Origin: Phaseolus vulgaris | Taxonomy: Eukaryota; Streptophyta; Magnoliopsida; Fabales; Fabaceae | NCBI RefSeq assembly: GCF_000499845.2 | Contig: NC_023756.2 | Span: 33,107,406-33,171,405, forward strand | DNA: 64,000 nt | Direction of reading: 5' to 3' | Shown here: positions 11,325 to 23,551 of the stretch, one piece after another | Position numbering within the stretch: position 1 is the first letter of the stretch | Layout of the letters: every line of letters begins with the position of its first letter | The notes under the pieces: model-generated | Databases searched by the model: none | Told to the model about the DNA's origin: nothing | The model's input: the letters and a program-made list of their open reading frames with translations, nothing else | Translations under genes and position numbers: made by a program

Positions 11325-12908
11325 TGTTGGGTCTATTAGTGTCTAAGTTCAAGACGGGAGGGGTGAATTGAGCTTATAAAATTTTCGCAACAACACACAA
11401 TTTTCAGTATTCCAGAGGCAAAAAGAACAGATTGTTTTTACATGAAACGGATTGATTCTTCAGAGCAGTCTAGCACAATTTGAATTTGTTCAATATAAAA
11501 TTGTGATCAACAGAGGATTATAACAAAGTCAGATCAACTGAATATTATGAGGATGAAGGATACAGCTATGCTTAGAGATCAAACAAATTTACTCAACACA
11601 AGGTTCTAAGGAGAATGATTCTTTCTCAGATTTTAATGAATAGACTGTTTGTTCACAGATCAGTTAAACCATCATATACAACTGCCTTGTTTGTGATTAG
11701 AAAGCTTTAACAAATCAGGAAGAACAGTTCTTACTTAAACCCAGAATTAATAGATTCAATTTCAAAAGAACAGATTTAGTTCTTGACAGAATTAAGCAAA
11801 ACCAGAAATGAGTGCAGGGATGAGAAGAAAAGGCACACAAGTTTTTATACTGGTTCACTCATACAGAGCTACGTCCAGTCTCACCTTACCCCAAGGTGGA
11901 ATCTACTAAAAACAGTACCAATTACTTACAAACACACCAGTTCTTGAACACTACAAGAACAACACAATCAATGCTGAAAAACCCTATTTCAGCACACCTT
12001 GCACTCCAAGAAACCCTATCAAGGAGTGACTAACACTTACACCTTTACAAACCAGAATAAAGGAAAGATTACACCTGAAAAGAAGATGCAAGAACTCAAA
12101 ACCAGTAGTTCAATTTGCTGCAGAACTGCACCAGCACCTTCACCAAGATCAAAGGTTTCCTAGAACAAGCACACTTGAAAATCTCTTTGGAAAACCTTTC
12201 AAAAATCTTTTGATCCTTCTTCTCACATGGAAAATGTTTGATCTCTGTCAAAAACGTAATTGCTCAACCCCTTTTTCATGTGAGAGAGACTTTTCTTTAT
12301 ATAGAAAACAATTTCTAACTTCTTTTCAAAAACAGTTGAAAAGCAGTTATGAAAACAATAGATTCATTTTTGAACTTAACAGATTTATTTTGTGAAAACC
12401 GCCAACTCAGCTAACTGAAATAACTGTCTGAGTTGTACCTTTGGTGCCCTAACTAACTTGTGAAAAACCTTTCAGCTGACCAAAGAATAAACTTGTTCTT
12501 TCACAGTGAAACAGATTATAGTATAACAAACAGGCCAGCTCAGCTTTAACTGAAATAACTAACTAAGCTTTACCTGTGGTGCCCTAACAGAATTTTAGAA
12601 AAGCCTTTTAACAGAGAAGAAATAAACCGATTCTTTCTCCATAAAACAAATTTATATTTTGTACTGATTTAAAACTTTTAAGAGCACTTTTAAAAGCTTT
12701 TCAAAAACCCTTTAACCACATCATGTGCTTGATCTAGACTTGGTTAGGCATCTAGGATGGGTCATACAGCAAAAGGCAACCTTACACAATTACAAGCCTA
12801 CATACAAGATGATCTAAACCTATTACAAACTTCAAAGCAAACTAGCTATTTTTCTACATCAAACACACACAACACTAGGTAGAGAAGAGACTTCATCCAT
12901 CTTCAACA
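11325..12908 (-). repeat. Copia 3' LTR
   Basis: On the minus strand it starts TGTTGAAGATGG and ends ACCCAACA. A TATATAAAG promoter motif lies near 12294-12303 (plus coordinates). It pairs with 24949-26531 as a direct repeat with about 2% differences. As the minus-strand downstream copy, it is preceded by the polypurine tract. Confidence 0.93.
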
Positions 12909-12922
12909 ATCTCCCCCTGTTT
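12909..12922 (-). promoter_or_regulatory. Copia polypurine tract
   Basis: AAACAGGGGGAGAT on the minus strand directly abuts the LTR start TGTTG. This is the expected plus-strand DNA primer and the typical form for SIRE-type elements. Confidence 0.85.
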
Positions 12923-13282
12923 GATGGAGACAAATCCCCTTTGCACAGCATAGTTTGATGATCACAATCTGTATTAGACTAGCTGCCAAAACCTGCACAG
13001 AACTTTTAGATATAAAACCATAATAGAGCAGTTGTGAGTTTTGTGCTACCTTCATGTACCATGTAGCTTTCTGTGGCTGTTCTTCTCCCCCTTTGGATTC
13101 ATCAAACAGAATAAAGTATGGGATAAAACATACAAGCCATTCATCACAGTTCAAACTATAAATCCAGTATTAAGTTCTATTACAAACCTCAATGAAATCA
13201 ACTAAAAACCAGTGCAGAATAAAGAAAAATAGATTAATTCCAAAATGTTCAACATATAAAAGCTAAAGACTTAGATATAAGA

Positions 13283-14470
13283 TCACTTGTCATTGTAGTA
13301 GAGCTCAGCTAGCTGCACTTGAACTCCTTCAAGTTGGTCATCCAAGTGTTGAAACCTGGCGTAAGTCATTTCGTAGTGTGCCTTCTGCTCATATGTGAGT
13401 GTGTCCAGCCTGCTTAGCACTTGTCTTTCAAACATAGACAGAGGTTCACCTCTGTACTCAGGTTCCTCATATGCAACCATTGCATTTTGACTTGTAGCAG
13501 CAACATCTTCATGTTCAGCAGAGTGTACTGGTGATGCATCCATGTTCTGCACTCCATCAGCATTTTCTTCTTCATTTTCTGGATCAGCAGCTTCATTTTC
13601 AGCTCTGTTTGCAGCATTCCTTCTGAATACCCAGCTGTCATCTTCCTTTTGAAAGCCCATCTTCAAGAGAGTAGAGTTGTCTATTTCACTAGCTGCCTTA
13701 ATGGTGTCATTTCTCTCATTTGTAGTGTCAACTTCAAAATAATCAATTAGCTTTGACACAAAAATAGCATATGGAAAACGATAGTCTGGTAACCTTGTGG
13801 ATTTGAGCATATGCTCCACCATTGTACTCACCCAATTTACCTTGAGTTGGTTCATGATACAATACAGCAGAATCAAATCTTCTTCATGGAGAGTTGCATG
13901 ATTACTTCCTCTTGGAGTAATCTGCCAAGCAATGATGTAGGCTAGGAGTCTTGGATTGATTGTGAGATTTCCAGCATGGAATCTAGCCACTGGTTCAACA
14001 GGGTTTCTCACACAACTTCTGTAAAACTACATCTTGTTGAATCCCTGAATTACAGCAGTGTTACCTTTGCTTACCTTCATTCAAGAATATTTGATTCCTC
14101 CCACATTACTCCATATTTCTCTTGTAATCTTCAGCTTCACACCTTTCACATGGGAGACCAAATTTTTTCCATCTTGAACAAAGTTGCTGTAGAAGACTTT
14201 CACCAAGTCTGGATAGACATTTCCAGTCATTTCTAGGAAGTTCTTCAACTTTTGATGCTTGAGCAAGGTTTTTGCTTCAGTCAGATTTTCTTCTCTCAAC
14301 CAAGAAAATTCCAGCACTTTGGGCACATTGACTTGCTTTCTGCTTGTCTCATGGATGTACCTTGTCATTGCTTCAGAATCTCCAGCAAACCATTTCTCCA
14401 GAATACCTTGGTTGCTGCTGGATTGCTCCTTGGATTTCTTCCTTCTGTGTGATGAGGATGCCATGCTCAA
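13283..14470 (-). pseudogene. Extra ORF downstream of copia pol
   Basis: One minus-strand frame begins with MSMASSSHRRKKSK at 14470 and continues to 13283, broken only by in-frame TGA at 14078-14080 and TAG about 20 codons later. The N-terminal half contains PDLVKVFYSNF and VKGVKLKITREIW, like the domain annotated as 'putative plant transposon protein'. The middle is a compact predicted globular region. The C-terminal third is very acidic (DPENEEENADG), then a predicted coiled coil. In SIRE1 this position holds an env-like ORF, but I see no signal peptide or transmembrane helix here. Function unknown. The 559 bp between this frame and pol (14471-15029) show no gene. Confidence 0.65.
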
Positions 14471-15029
14471 TCTGTTTTTCCCTGCACCAGTTTATTAATA
14501 TACAATTCTAGAAAAAAAAATGCAGTACAGATTATCACTTAGAACAAAAATGAAACTTGTGGTGAAGCAAGTGTGAACCTGGACAGCTTATAGCACAAAT
14601 GAGAAGGTGTGAGAGAATAGCTGATTTGTGCTAGGTTTATATAGAACATTAAACCAAATTTTGAAAATCACAGATTTTAAAGAAGAACGATTTGATCAGA
14701 TTTTAGGAATTATGGGTTTTGAAGAAAAATCAAATCTATTAGATATGCTACAGATTTTATTCCAATGGTGCAATAGGTTCAGGTGTGGATTCACGTAAGA
14801 ATATCTTGGAACCTGATTTTGGCAAACCAAATCTGTTGCACCTACACAATATCCAATTGGTTAGGATACCCACACACTAATTGGCACAGACCTGCTGGTT
14901 AATAACCGAAAAAACAGTCAAAGATAAAGTGAGAGAGAGAAAAAGTGAATCTTTCTCTTTCCTAGTCACAGCTGAATTCTGAAACAGGGAACAAAACATG
15001 TTAAAACATAAAACAACAGATTGAAATTT

Positions 15030-18000
15030 TCACTGCGGAGGACAATTTAAGCTAATAATACCCAATTCATTTAGAAGAAAATAAAACCTGTCTTTAGCAA
15101 GTGGTTTAGTGAATAAATCAGCTAGTTGAAATTCAGTACCAATGAATTGTATATCACAAGTTCCATTAGCTATATGTTCTCTTAGAAAGTGATGTCTAAT
15201 TTCAATATGTTTAGTCATTGAGTGCATGACAAGATTCTTAGACAGATTTATGGCACTAGTATTATCACAATTTATAGGTATCTTGTTTAACAAAATTCCA
15301 AAATCACTTAGCTGCTGCCTTAGCCATAAGGTTTGAGCACAACAACTTCCAACAGCTATGTATTCTGCCTCTGCTGTGGAGAGAGCAACACAAGCTTGTT
15401 TCTTGCAATGCCAAGAGATTAGACTTGATCCAAGCATGTGACAAGTTCCACTTGTGCTTTTCCTATCCACCTTACAACCTGCAAAGTCAGAATCTGAAAA
15501 ACCAGTTAAATTTAAGGATACCTTGTTAGGATACCATAATCCAACATCCTTAGATCCTTGCAAATATTTCAGAATTCTCTTTGCTGCATTGTAGTGTGAT
15601 TCCTTTAGATCAGATTGATATCTAGCACATAAACACACAACAAACATAATGTCAGGCCTGCTGGCAGTTAAGTATAATAAGGAACCAATTAAACCCCTAT
15701 ACTTGGTTTGATCCACTGATTTTCCTGCAAAATCTTGATCCAGCTGGCAGCTTGTTGAAATAGGAGTGCTGATTGCTTTGCATTGATCCATATCAAACCT
15801 CTTTAGTAGTTCCTTGCAGTATTTTTCTTAGCTTATGAAAATTCCATCCTTGAGTTGCTTAACTTGTAGTCCAAGGAAGAAATTCATTTCTCCTAACATT
15901 GACATTTCAAACTCACTTTTCACGGTTTTCACAAAGTCTTCACATATCTCTTCATTTGTGGATCCAAAGATAATATCATCTACATAGACTTGCACAAGTA
16001 TGATATCTTCTCTTTTCTTCTTTAGAAAGAGAGTTTTATCAGAGTTGCCATGGCTATATCCTTGAGAGAGCAGAAATTCGCTTAGCCTTTCATACCATTG
16101 CCTAGGTGCTTGCTTCAATCCATATAAGGCTTTCTTAAGCATGTACACATGTTCTGGATTTTTGTGATCTTCAAACCCTGGAGGCTGAGATACAAACACC
16201 TCTTCATTGATGTAGCCATTTAGAAATGCACTCTTGACATCCATTTGAAACAGCTTGAAACCTTGTATGCTAGAAAAAGCTAGAAGTAGTCTGACAGCTT
16301 CAAGACGTGCTACTGGTGCATAGGTTTCACCAAAATCAATACCTTCTTCTTGGTTATAACCTTTAGCAACCAGCCTTGCTTTATTTCTAGTGATAGCTCC
16401 ATGTTCATCCATCTTGTTCCTGTACACCCACTTGGTTCCTATGATGTTCATCTCATGCTTTCTTGGAACCAAAGTCCACACTTCATTGTATTCAAACTGG
16501 TTCAGCTCTTCCTGCATTGCTGTTATCCAATTGCTGTCTTGCAGTGCTTCTTCCAGGCTTTTAGGCTCAATCTGTGACACAAAAGCCACTGTTCTGCAGA
16601 AATTGTTGAGTGAATTCCTTGTTGAGACTCCTTTCTCAATTTTACCAATTACATTGTCAAGAGTGAGATCCCTTGGAGTCTTCCATTCTTTAGGCAGTCC
16701 TGCATTCACAGTAGATTATTTGATAGAATTTGAATTAGTTACATCAAGCTCACTAGATTGATTCTGTTGCATAATGGTTCTTAAATCATCCATACCAGGT
16801 TCATCCAGAACAGATTTGGGCACAGAAAAATCTGTTTCATCAAATACAACATGTATAGATTCTTCAACTGCAAGCAATCTTTTGTTACACACTCTATAAG
16901 CATGACCATTTATAGCATATCCAATATGTATTCCTTCATCTGATTTAGGATCAAATTTCCCCAGATTATCTTTACCATTATTTAAAACAAAGCATTTGCA
17001 GCCAAACACCCTAAGATGACTAATGCTAGGCTTCCTACCTTTATACAATTCATAGGGAGTTTTCTTAAGAATTGGTCTAATCAATGTTCTGTTAAGCACA
17101 TAAGAAGCAGTGTATACAACATCAGCCCAAAAATATTTAGGTAAACCAGATTCATTTAGCATAGTCCTAGCTAACTCTTCTAGTGATCTATTCTTTCTTT
17201 CTAGAACACCATTTTGTTGGGGTGTCCTAGGAGCAGAATAACTATGTATGATCCCATGTTTTTCACAATATTTATCAAACTTTGCATTTTGAAATTCTCC
17301 CCCATGATCACTACGAATCTGTTTTATCCTATTTTCATTTCCATTATGCAGAACCTTAGCTAGTTTCATAAAGGCTTTATATGCATCATTTTTAGAAGCA
17401 AGAAACAAAGTCCATGTATATCTTGAAAAGTCAACAACAATCACCAAAGCATAGTAATTTCCAGCTAAGCTAGCAGTCCTAGATGGTCCAAACAAGTCCA
17501 TATGCAAAACATCCAAAGCTTTATTTGAAGAAACCACATCTTTTGATTTAAAGGTAGTTCTAATCTGTTTTCCCTTTACACAAGCATCACACAATCTGTT
17601 ATTTTGAAATTTTATGTTTGGTAAACCAGAAACAAGTTCCTTAGACTTTAGCTTATTCAAGTGATTTGTGTGAATATGAGCTAGCCTCCTATGCCACAGC
17701 CATGACTCATCATTTTTGGACAACAAACACTCATTTTTAGAACAACTCTTTATAATGTCTAAGAGATAGATGTTATTTACCCTTTTTCCAGTGAACAACA
17801 CCTTACCAGAAATTTCATTTGAAATTGTACAAGTGTTGGCTTCAAAATTGACCTTGTATCCCTTGTCACACAGCTGGCTAATGCTTAGAAGACTATGTTT
17901 TAGCCCTTCAACATACAGTACATTCTCAATAGTGGTTGAGTCTTTAGTACCAACATCTCCTCTTCCAAGAATTTTTCCTCTATTGTTATCCCCATATGTG

Positions 18001-18107
18001 ACATGCCCTTCAGCTTTGAGTTTCAGATTTATGAACTGAGTCACATCACCAGTCATGTGCTTTGAGAAGCCACTGTCAAGATACCACTGGTTTTTCCTGT
18101 TGTTTTT
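15030..18107 (-). pseudogene. Copia pol: protease, integrase, RT, RNase H
   Basis: A single minus-strand frame with two in-frame TAA stops (16716-16718 and 15828-15830). The aspartic protease active site DSG is at 18069-18077. The GAG-pre-integrase zinc region (HRRLAHIH, then CDACVKGK) follows, then the integrase core with D in DLFGP, D in IRSDHGGEF and E in NGVLERKNR. RT has the YVDD box, and RNase H has SDSDFAG and STAEAEY. The order PR-IN-RT-RH places it in Ty1/copia. All catalytic residues I could check remain, so only the stops and an upstream in-frame TAG (18108-18110) disable it. It would replicate and integrate the element RNA. Confidence 0.92.
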
Positions 18108-18228
18108 CTACAACAAAACAGATTTAGCACATATGGTACCCCTTTAATCTAGGGTCCAACATGATTAATACCTTTCCTTAGGAAGCCATTTGACCAATCC
18201 TTTAGGAACAAGGTACCTCCTAGCTTTA

Positions 18229-18270
18229 CATGTTCTAGATACATGACCAAACTTCATACAATAAAAACAT
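18229..18270 (-). pseudogene. Second gag zinc knuckle, out of frame
   Basis: A 14-residue CX2CX4HX4C motif (CFYC, GH, then C) is readable on the minus strand between gag and protease. It is shifted one base relative to the gag frame that ends at 18298-18300, so gag and pol are separated here by a stop plus a frame change. Two knuckles are usual for this copia group. Confidence 0.7.
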
Positions 18271-18297
18271 GTTGCAGTATGCATTGTTTTTTAATAA

Positions 18298-19151
18298 CTA
18301 AGAGGAAAAACCTGTTTTGGAAGGAACAAAGAAACTAGACAGCTTTTTCACATTACTTTTCATTCCAGGATTATATCCTAGACCATTTTTGTTGAAAACA
18401 GCATTCTGTGAACCTAATAAGGTTTCAAGATTTTCTCTTCCTTTAGTGAAATTTGAGAGAGTTTTTAACAAATATTCAACCTGTTTTTCCAACTTCTTAC
18501 AATTATCACAGGTTTTAATTGATGCATGCAAACATGTTAATTCAAGGCTAACCAATTCAGTTTTAACTTTGTGCAGTTCTTCTTCAAGAGCTTTGACCTT
18601 AGGTTCAAGTACCCTATTTATTCTATTCAATCTGTTGCACATTATAGGCAACCTGTTTGCTTCATCATGTGTTTCCTTAAAAGCTATTAACAGTTGATCA
18701 TAGTTTTCAGAATCAATGGAAAAATCACTAACTGAGTCAGAGTTGGATTCTTCATCATTCACCATGAAGCACATATTTGCTTCTTCACTTTCAGTTGAGG
18801 AATTACTGGATGAGGATACATCATTTTCTTCCCATGAGATGTATGCTCTTCTACCTTTGCCTTTGTCACTCTTCTTGCTTGCTGATTTTTCTTTATTTTG
18901 ATTGTTTGGACAATTAGCTTTTATATGACCTGGTTTACCACATCCAAAGCACGTGTAATTGGAAGAATTTGAATCATTAGGTTGTTTGGAGTACCTCTTT
19001 CTTTGCTGAGTTCTGTCACAGTTTTTCTTTCTAAGAAACCTGCTGAATTTTTTGGTGAGCAGACTCACGGTCTCATCATGTTCAAGATCAACTTCTTCCT
19101 CACTTGTATCATGTTCCATGGTAGTTTTCAGAGCAATTCCTTTGGCCTTCT
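18298..19151 (-). pseudogene. Copia gag, 3' part
   Basis: This continues the gag frame interrupted by the nested gypsy. It has a basic region, then the zinc knuckle CFGCGKPGHIKANC (near 18910-18951), acidic Ser-rich stretches (SSSSNSSTESEEAN) and a long predicted coiled coil (about 60 residues of ALEEELHKVK type). It ends TGFSS and a stop. The first residues of the open frame upstream of 19151 come from the inserted LTR, not from gag. Confidence 0.88.
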
Positions 19152-19805
19152 TGATGGAAGAGGCCCAAGCACAAGCCCACATGCAAGCCCACCAAAGGGT
19201 AGATCTTTTACATGTTCAAATGCCATAAACTCTAGTGTAGAGTAGACTTTAATTTCTTGCCAAAATTAGCATAGGAACTTTATTTGTAATTTTCTTAGAA
19301 TTAATTTTGGCACCTAAAACACCAACCTAGGTAAACTTAGAGTTTCTAAAAAAACCTCTAAATTTACCAAGGCCGGTCTAGAAAGCCCATGGAGGGGGTG
19401 AGCATAAAAACTAGACACACCCCTCCCCATGTGCTCATTTGTGCACCCATGTGCCATGGGCACCCATGTGCTTCACATTTACATTTCATTTGGCTAGCAT
19501 TAGGGTTGCATTATGGTCCTCCTTAGCCTATAAAAGGAGGAGCCTACACCTTGTATTTTCAAGTTTACTGTGAGTAAAGTTATGCTGCCATTTTGTGCCA
19601 AGCTTTGCTTCTCCCTAGACTTCTAGGCTCTAAACTTCAATTTCCTTCATCTTTTCCTTTGAGCTGGCCGAACCACTCAATACCCATACTTAACATGCAC
19701 CTACAAGATCAACACCACTCTTAGGAGGATCTTGCTCACTCTCATTCATTGCTTCCGCCCCATACTCTACATTGATTCAAGAAGAACTTCATGAAAATGC
19801 CATCA
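19152..19805 (+). repeat. 5' LTR of the nested gypsy element
   Basis: Bounded by TG and CA, with TATA box CTATAAAAG at 19528-19536 and short CATGTG-rich repeats upstream of it. Four substitutions separate it from the 3' LTR. Confidence 0.95.
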
Positions 19806-19822
19806 TTTGGTATCATGAGCTT
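19806..19822 (+). promoter_or_regulatory. Primer-binding site of the nested gypsy
   Basis: TTTGGTATCATGAGC directly follows the LTR. It matches the initiator-Met primer site TGGTATCAGAGC apart from one inserted T. Confidence 0.75.
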
Positions 19823-21663
19823 TGGTTTTTCAAGATGAGTAGCTCCTTGTCTTTTAAATTTTAGTTCTTCTTTATTTCATATTGTCATTTACTTTCCTTA
19901 CTTGTCTTGCTGTTTTTTACATTTTAATTTTGTTCTTTGTGTGCTTTGTGGAAGATCCAACCGAAGCACTCTTGTTCAATTGATCTTGAACAAGTTCTTG
20001 TGCAATTTGTGATAGGATTCCATACACCTTGTGTTGCTATTTTCTTTTAGGCTTTTGAGTCTTTATTGCTTTCATTATTTGGTTCATATTATGCTTTGAG
20101 TCTTTAATTTTCTGAATCTATACATGTTTTGTCAAAGTCATGTTCATCCATATTGTCAACAATTCATAGTAGTCCTTTTATTTGGCTTGATTGTTTCTTG
20201 ATTTTGGGTCTCTTTATTTGCTTAAATCTGCTGTTCTTTGATCTTTTGGTGCCTTTTAATTTTTAGTTTGAGTTCCATTTGTGTTTAGATCATACACAAA
20301 TTCTATTTCACAAATTTCCATTGTGTCTAAACTTTGGTATCTTGCTGTTTTTGTTTCCAGTTTTCAGATTCCCCTGTTTTCACCTTCTCTGTTTTGGCTG
20401 TTTTAACCCAGAAAAATATTTCCACTCATAGGAAAATTTTGATTCTCTGGAAAATGCAAGTTTAAAGTGTTATAGAAAGGACAAAAAAAGAATTAGGTCA
20501 AAAGAAGCAACAGAAAAAAAAATGATAAATCTTTTAAGATCAGAGTGCAAATCTGAAGCGCTCCAGCTGGCCTAACCGAACACCAATTTTGCAAAATTTA
20601 TTAAAAAAAAATGGTGCATCCGTTTTGAGTGAATCCAAAGCCAGATTTTAGATAAGATCCTGAATATCTTGCATAACAAATTTCAGAGCCAAATTCCAAA
20701 AATACAGATCAGCATAAATCGGGGAACAAACACGTTTCTGGCCCACAACATTTTCCAGTGGTGCTGTTTTTTTATTTGGTCATCTAATCTAGTGCTTTTC
20801 TTTAGGAATTCTTTTGTGTGCCAACCTTTAATTGAGTACCTTTATTTGTTTGCTTTAATTTCTTGACTCTCTTTCTAGTTGTCATAATCTAACTCCTTTT
20901 GGTGGTACTGTTTTATTCAATTAAATTGTTTCTTGCTTTTGTTCTTTGACCTCTAATTTGGTGCTGGAAGTTATTTCTCCTTTGGTGCTTAATTGAATGG
21001 AAACTTGACTTGGGTAAGGTCTAGTCTTTTGATAGGTGCTGGAATTGGAGAATTAAAACCTTCATTCTAAGGGGAAACAAAGCCAAGGCCGAAACAAGCT
21101 TTCTTGAAAAACACTACAAACACTTGGAGGGCCAACAAGCAAAGACAACAAGGAAGTGCATTTAGCAAAAAGAGGATCAACAAAGGGAGTTTTCTTAATT
21201 TCCTTGCAACTTAATTTGTGTTAATTACCTCTTAATTACGATTTAGACGGTGAGTGTGTCTTCAAGGGCTCAAAGTGTCCAAGAAGCCTCACCTAGGGCC
21301 GACTAGTATAGAATTCTTAATTAGCAATTGTTAATTGTTTGTAATTGCCTTTTCTTTTGCTTAGTTAGTGACGCTTTGCATGATTATTTTGTTAAGTTTG
21401 TGATAAACCATCTAGCTTTGTTGATTAGTTAGCATGCATTGTTTTCTTGCATTAAAATCTGATTTCTCAACTTAATTGTGTTCCAAGTGGTTTACTAAGA
21501 GAAAGCTTTGTGTGAAGACATTGAGGGATAGTTTTTGGCTAAGGCAAAGGCTTGGTATTTAAGTAGTCCACTGTGACTCACCTCCCTTACCTGGAAGACT
21601 ACCTTCTTTGACTTCCCTAAATTTTTCTCAAGATAAAATACTTCTACACACAAAGCTTTAGTC
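19823..21663 (+). other. Long non-coding leader of the nested gypsy
   Basis: About 1.8 kb of T-rich, gene-free sequence between the primer site and the Gag remnant. Small frames here have no recognisable content. Long leaders are common in non-autonomous gypsy elements, where packaging signals may lie. Confidence 0.6.
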
Positions 21664-22308
21664 ATGTCTTCTCACTCCTCTAAATCTCTTAAAAGTGAGG
21701 TGAAATCCTTGAAATCTCTTTTGAAACAACTTACTAAGGATATTCAATCAATTTCATCTAAACAATTGGAGAATGAGATCAAAACTAATGAATTGACTAA
21801 AGCAAAGAATGAGAAGTCTCAATTTTCAAAAAAATTACATTCTCATGCATCTAGCTCTAAACATCATGATTATCTTGGGGAAGAAAGTCTTAAGAAAAAT
21901 GAATATCATCAACAATTCCCTAGGAGAGCTAGGAAAGAGAGACAAGAAAACCTAACCAAGCATATCTCTCACACTCAAGCTAGAGAAATTCCATGTTTAG
22001 AATACCTTGGCAATGATCAATTAGCATCTCAATGTTTCAATGAAAGATCTATGATCTTAAGGGACAAAGATGAGAATAGTAGCCAAGAAAAAGAAGCTAG
22101 TGAGAGTGAAGAAAATGTAAAAATAGAAAAGCAAGAGAAAACCCTTGGGAAACAAAAGGCGTGGGAGAAGAGTGTTCCTTCCCACAAGGTCATTCAACAA
22201 GAAGGAAAAGTTGAAAATACATTTGAAAATATACCTCTTGTTGAACAACCTAGCCTTACCTTTTGTAAAGGAACACTTGCAAGTCTAGAAAAAAAGAAGA
22301 ATCCTTAA
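21664..22308 (+). CDS. Degenerate Gag of the nested gypsy
   Basis: A 214-codon open frame, Lys/Glu/Ser-rich with an N-terminal coiled coil (SEVKSLKSLLKQL). It contains LGNDQLASQC followed by NERSMILRD, where a chromovirus-type Gag has a CCHC knuckle and then NKRxMxxRD. The second Cys and the His of the knuckle are replaced, so it should not bind zinc. The capsid domain is mostly missing. The frame is open despite this loss, so it may still be translated. No function can be claimed. Confidence 0.6.
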   Translation: MSSHSSKSLKSEVKSLKSLLKQLTKDIQSISSKQLENEIKTNELTKAKNEKSQFSKKLHSHASSSKHHDYLGEESLKKNEYHQQFPRRARKERQENLTKHISHTQAREIPCLEYLGNDQLASQCFNERSMILRDKDENSSQEKEASESEENVKIEKQEKTLGKQKAWEKSVPSHKVIQQEGKVENTFENIPLVEQPSLTFCKGTLASLEKKKNP

Positions 22309-22352
22309 AAAAGGCTTGCATAGATAAAAATATAGTAGATTATTTTACATAC

Positions 22353-23399
22353 ATGCCAAGATATCACCAAGTGAAGGTCAAGTCATCTATAGGCATCTAC
22401 AAAGACAATTTTTTATGTGAAGTAGTGCCTAAAGAAACTTGTCATGTCTTATGGAGACAACCTTTGCAACGTATTGAAATTTCCATGAACAAAGGTTGTA
22501 TCAACGAGACTACCTTCACACATAAAAGAGAAATTCTTCATGAAGGAGAACTCATGGGTCAAATTAGAGTTGATAAAACTCTAGAGCTTTTAAAAGGAAA
22601 ATTATTGTCACCCATGAGAAAAGATGTTCAAAGACATTACCCTAGATACATTCCGTGTTTTAAAAATACATCTAAGGCGATGTCTCATGAACTCTATACT
22701 CCTTCACCTTTTGCAAATGATCCTTGGGAAGACATAAGCCTAAATTTCATATTAGATCTTCCTAGGACAACAAAAGGTTTTGATTCCATTTTCATGGACA
22801 TGGATAAACTCTTCCTTAAAGAAGTGACAAGTCTTCATGATTTCTCTTCAAACTTAGTGTTGGATAGAGCTCCAAAATTTGAAAACCATCATTTGAGGAT
22901 TCTCTTGGAAAAACTTGCAACTAAGTTGTCCTTTTCAAATTCTTATCATCCTCAAAAGAATGGTCAAAATAAAATTGAAAACATAGCTCTTGTTACTATG
23001 CCTAGAGAAATCATGAAAGACAACCACAATTCTTGGGATGAGTATCCTTTTTCTATTGAGCATGCATACAATAGAGTAGTCCACAAGACTACTAATATTT
23101 CTACATTTGAAGTTGTATGTGAACATAGTCCTCTTTCTCTTTTTGCATTATTACCACTTCCTAAAGGAATTATGCCTAAGGAACAAGTAACCACTATTGA
23201 AAATTTTACAAAGCATGAGAGGATTAGAGAACACATGCAACCATCAAAAGAGAAATATTGTAAAAAGTTGCCAAAAACAAAAGAAAAACAAAAATGGCAA
23301 CTTCATAAAATTGATTTGTATATATCTGCTTCAACTAACTCATTTGCTTTATTTGATAATTCCCCTAGGTGGACGTTTGATCCAGGAGGGCAAGCATAG
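22353..23399 (+). CDS. Fused protease-tail/integrase remnant
   Basis: A 348-codon open frame starting near 22353. Residues about 20-40 resemble the end of a gypsy protease domain (CEVVPKETCHVL). The frame then jumps directly to the integrase start (GELMGQIRVDKTLELL, then RKDVQRHYPRY), with RT and RNase H absent. In the core, the first catalytic Asp position reads SLNFIL (Asp to Asn), the second reads VLDRA, and the Glu position in the NGQ motif reads NKIEN (Glu to Lys). About 30 residues are also missing between the first two. The product cannot be a working integrase. The frame has stayed open, which is odd for a plain pseudogene. Confidence 0.7.
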   Translation: MPRYHQVKVKSSIGIYKDNFLCEVVPKETCHVLWRQPLQRIEISMNKGCINETTFTHKREILHEGELMGQIRVDKTLELLKGKLLSPMRKDVQRHYPRYIPCFKNTSKAMSHELYTPSPFANDPWEDISLNFILDLPRTTKGFDSIFMDMDKLFLKEVTSLHDFSSNLVLDRAPKFENHHLRILLEKLATKLSFSNSYHPQKNGQNKIENIALVTMPREIMKDNHNSWDEYPFSIEHAYNRVVHKTTNISTFEVVCEHSPLSLFALLPLPKGIMPKEQVTTIENFTKHERIREHMQPSKEKYCKKLPKTKEKQKWQLHKIDLYISASTNSFALFDNSPRWTFDPGGQA

Positions 23400-23551
23400 T
23401 TGAAGAAGCAAGAGGCTGCTATCCGAGATCAAATCTCTAGATCTGAGGATAGATCTTCTCAAGGAGAAGGAGATGATGGACACCATCCAGCCACATCCAT
23501 TCCCCTAGCCATGAAGAAGAAGAAGCAATGGATTTGAGGACAAATCCTTTT

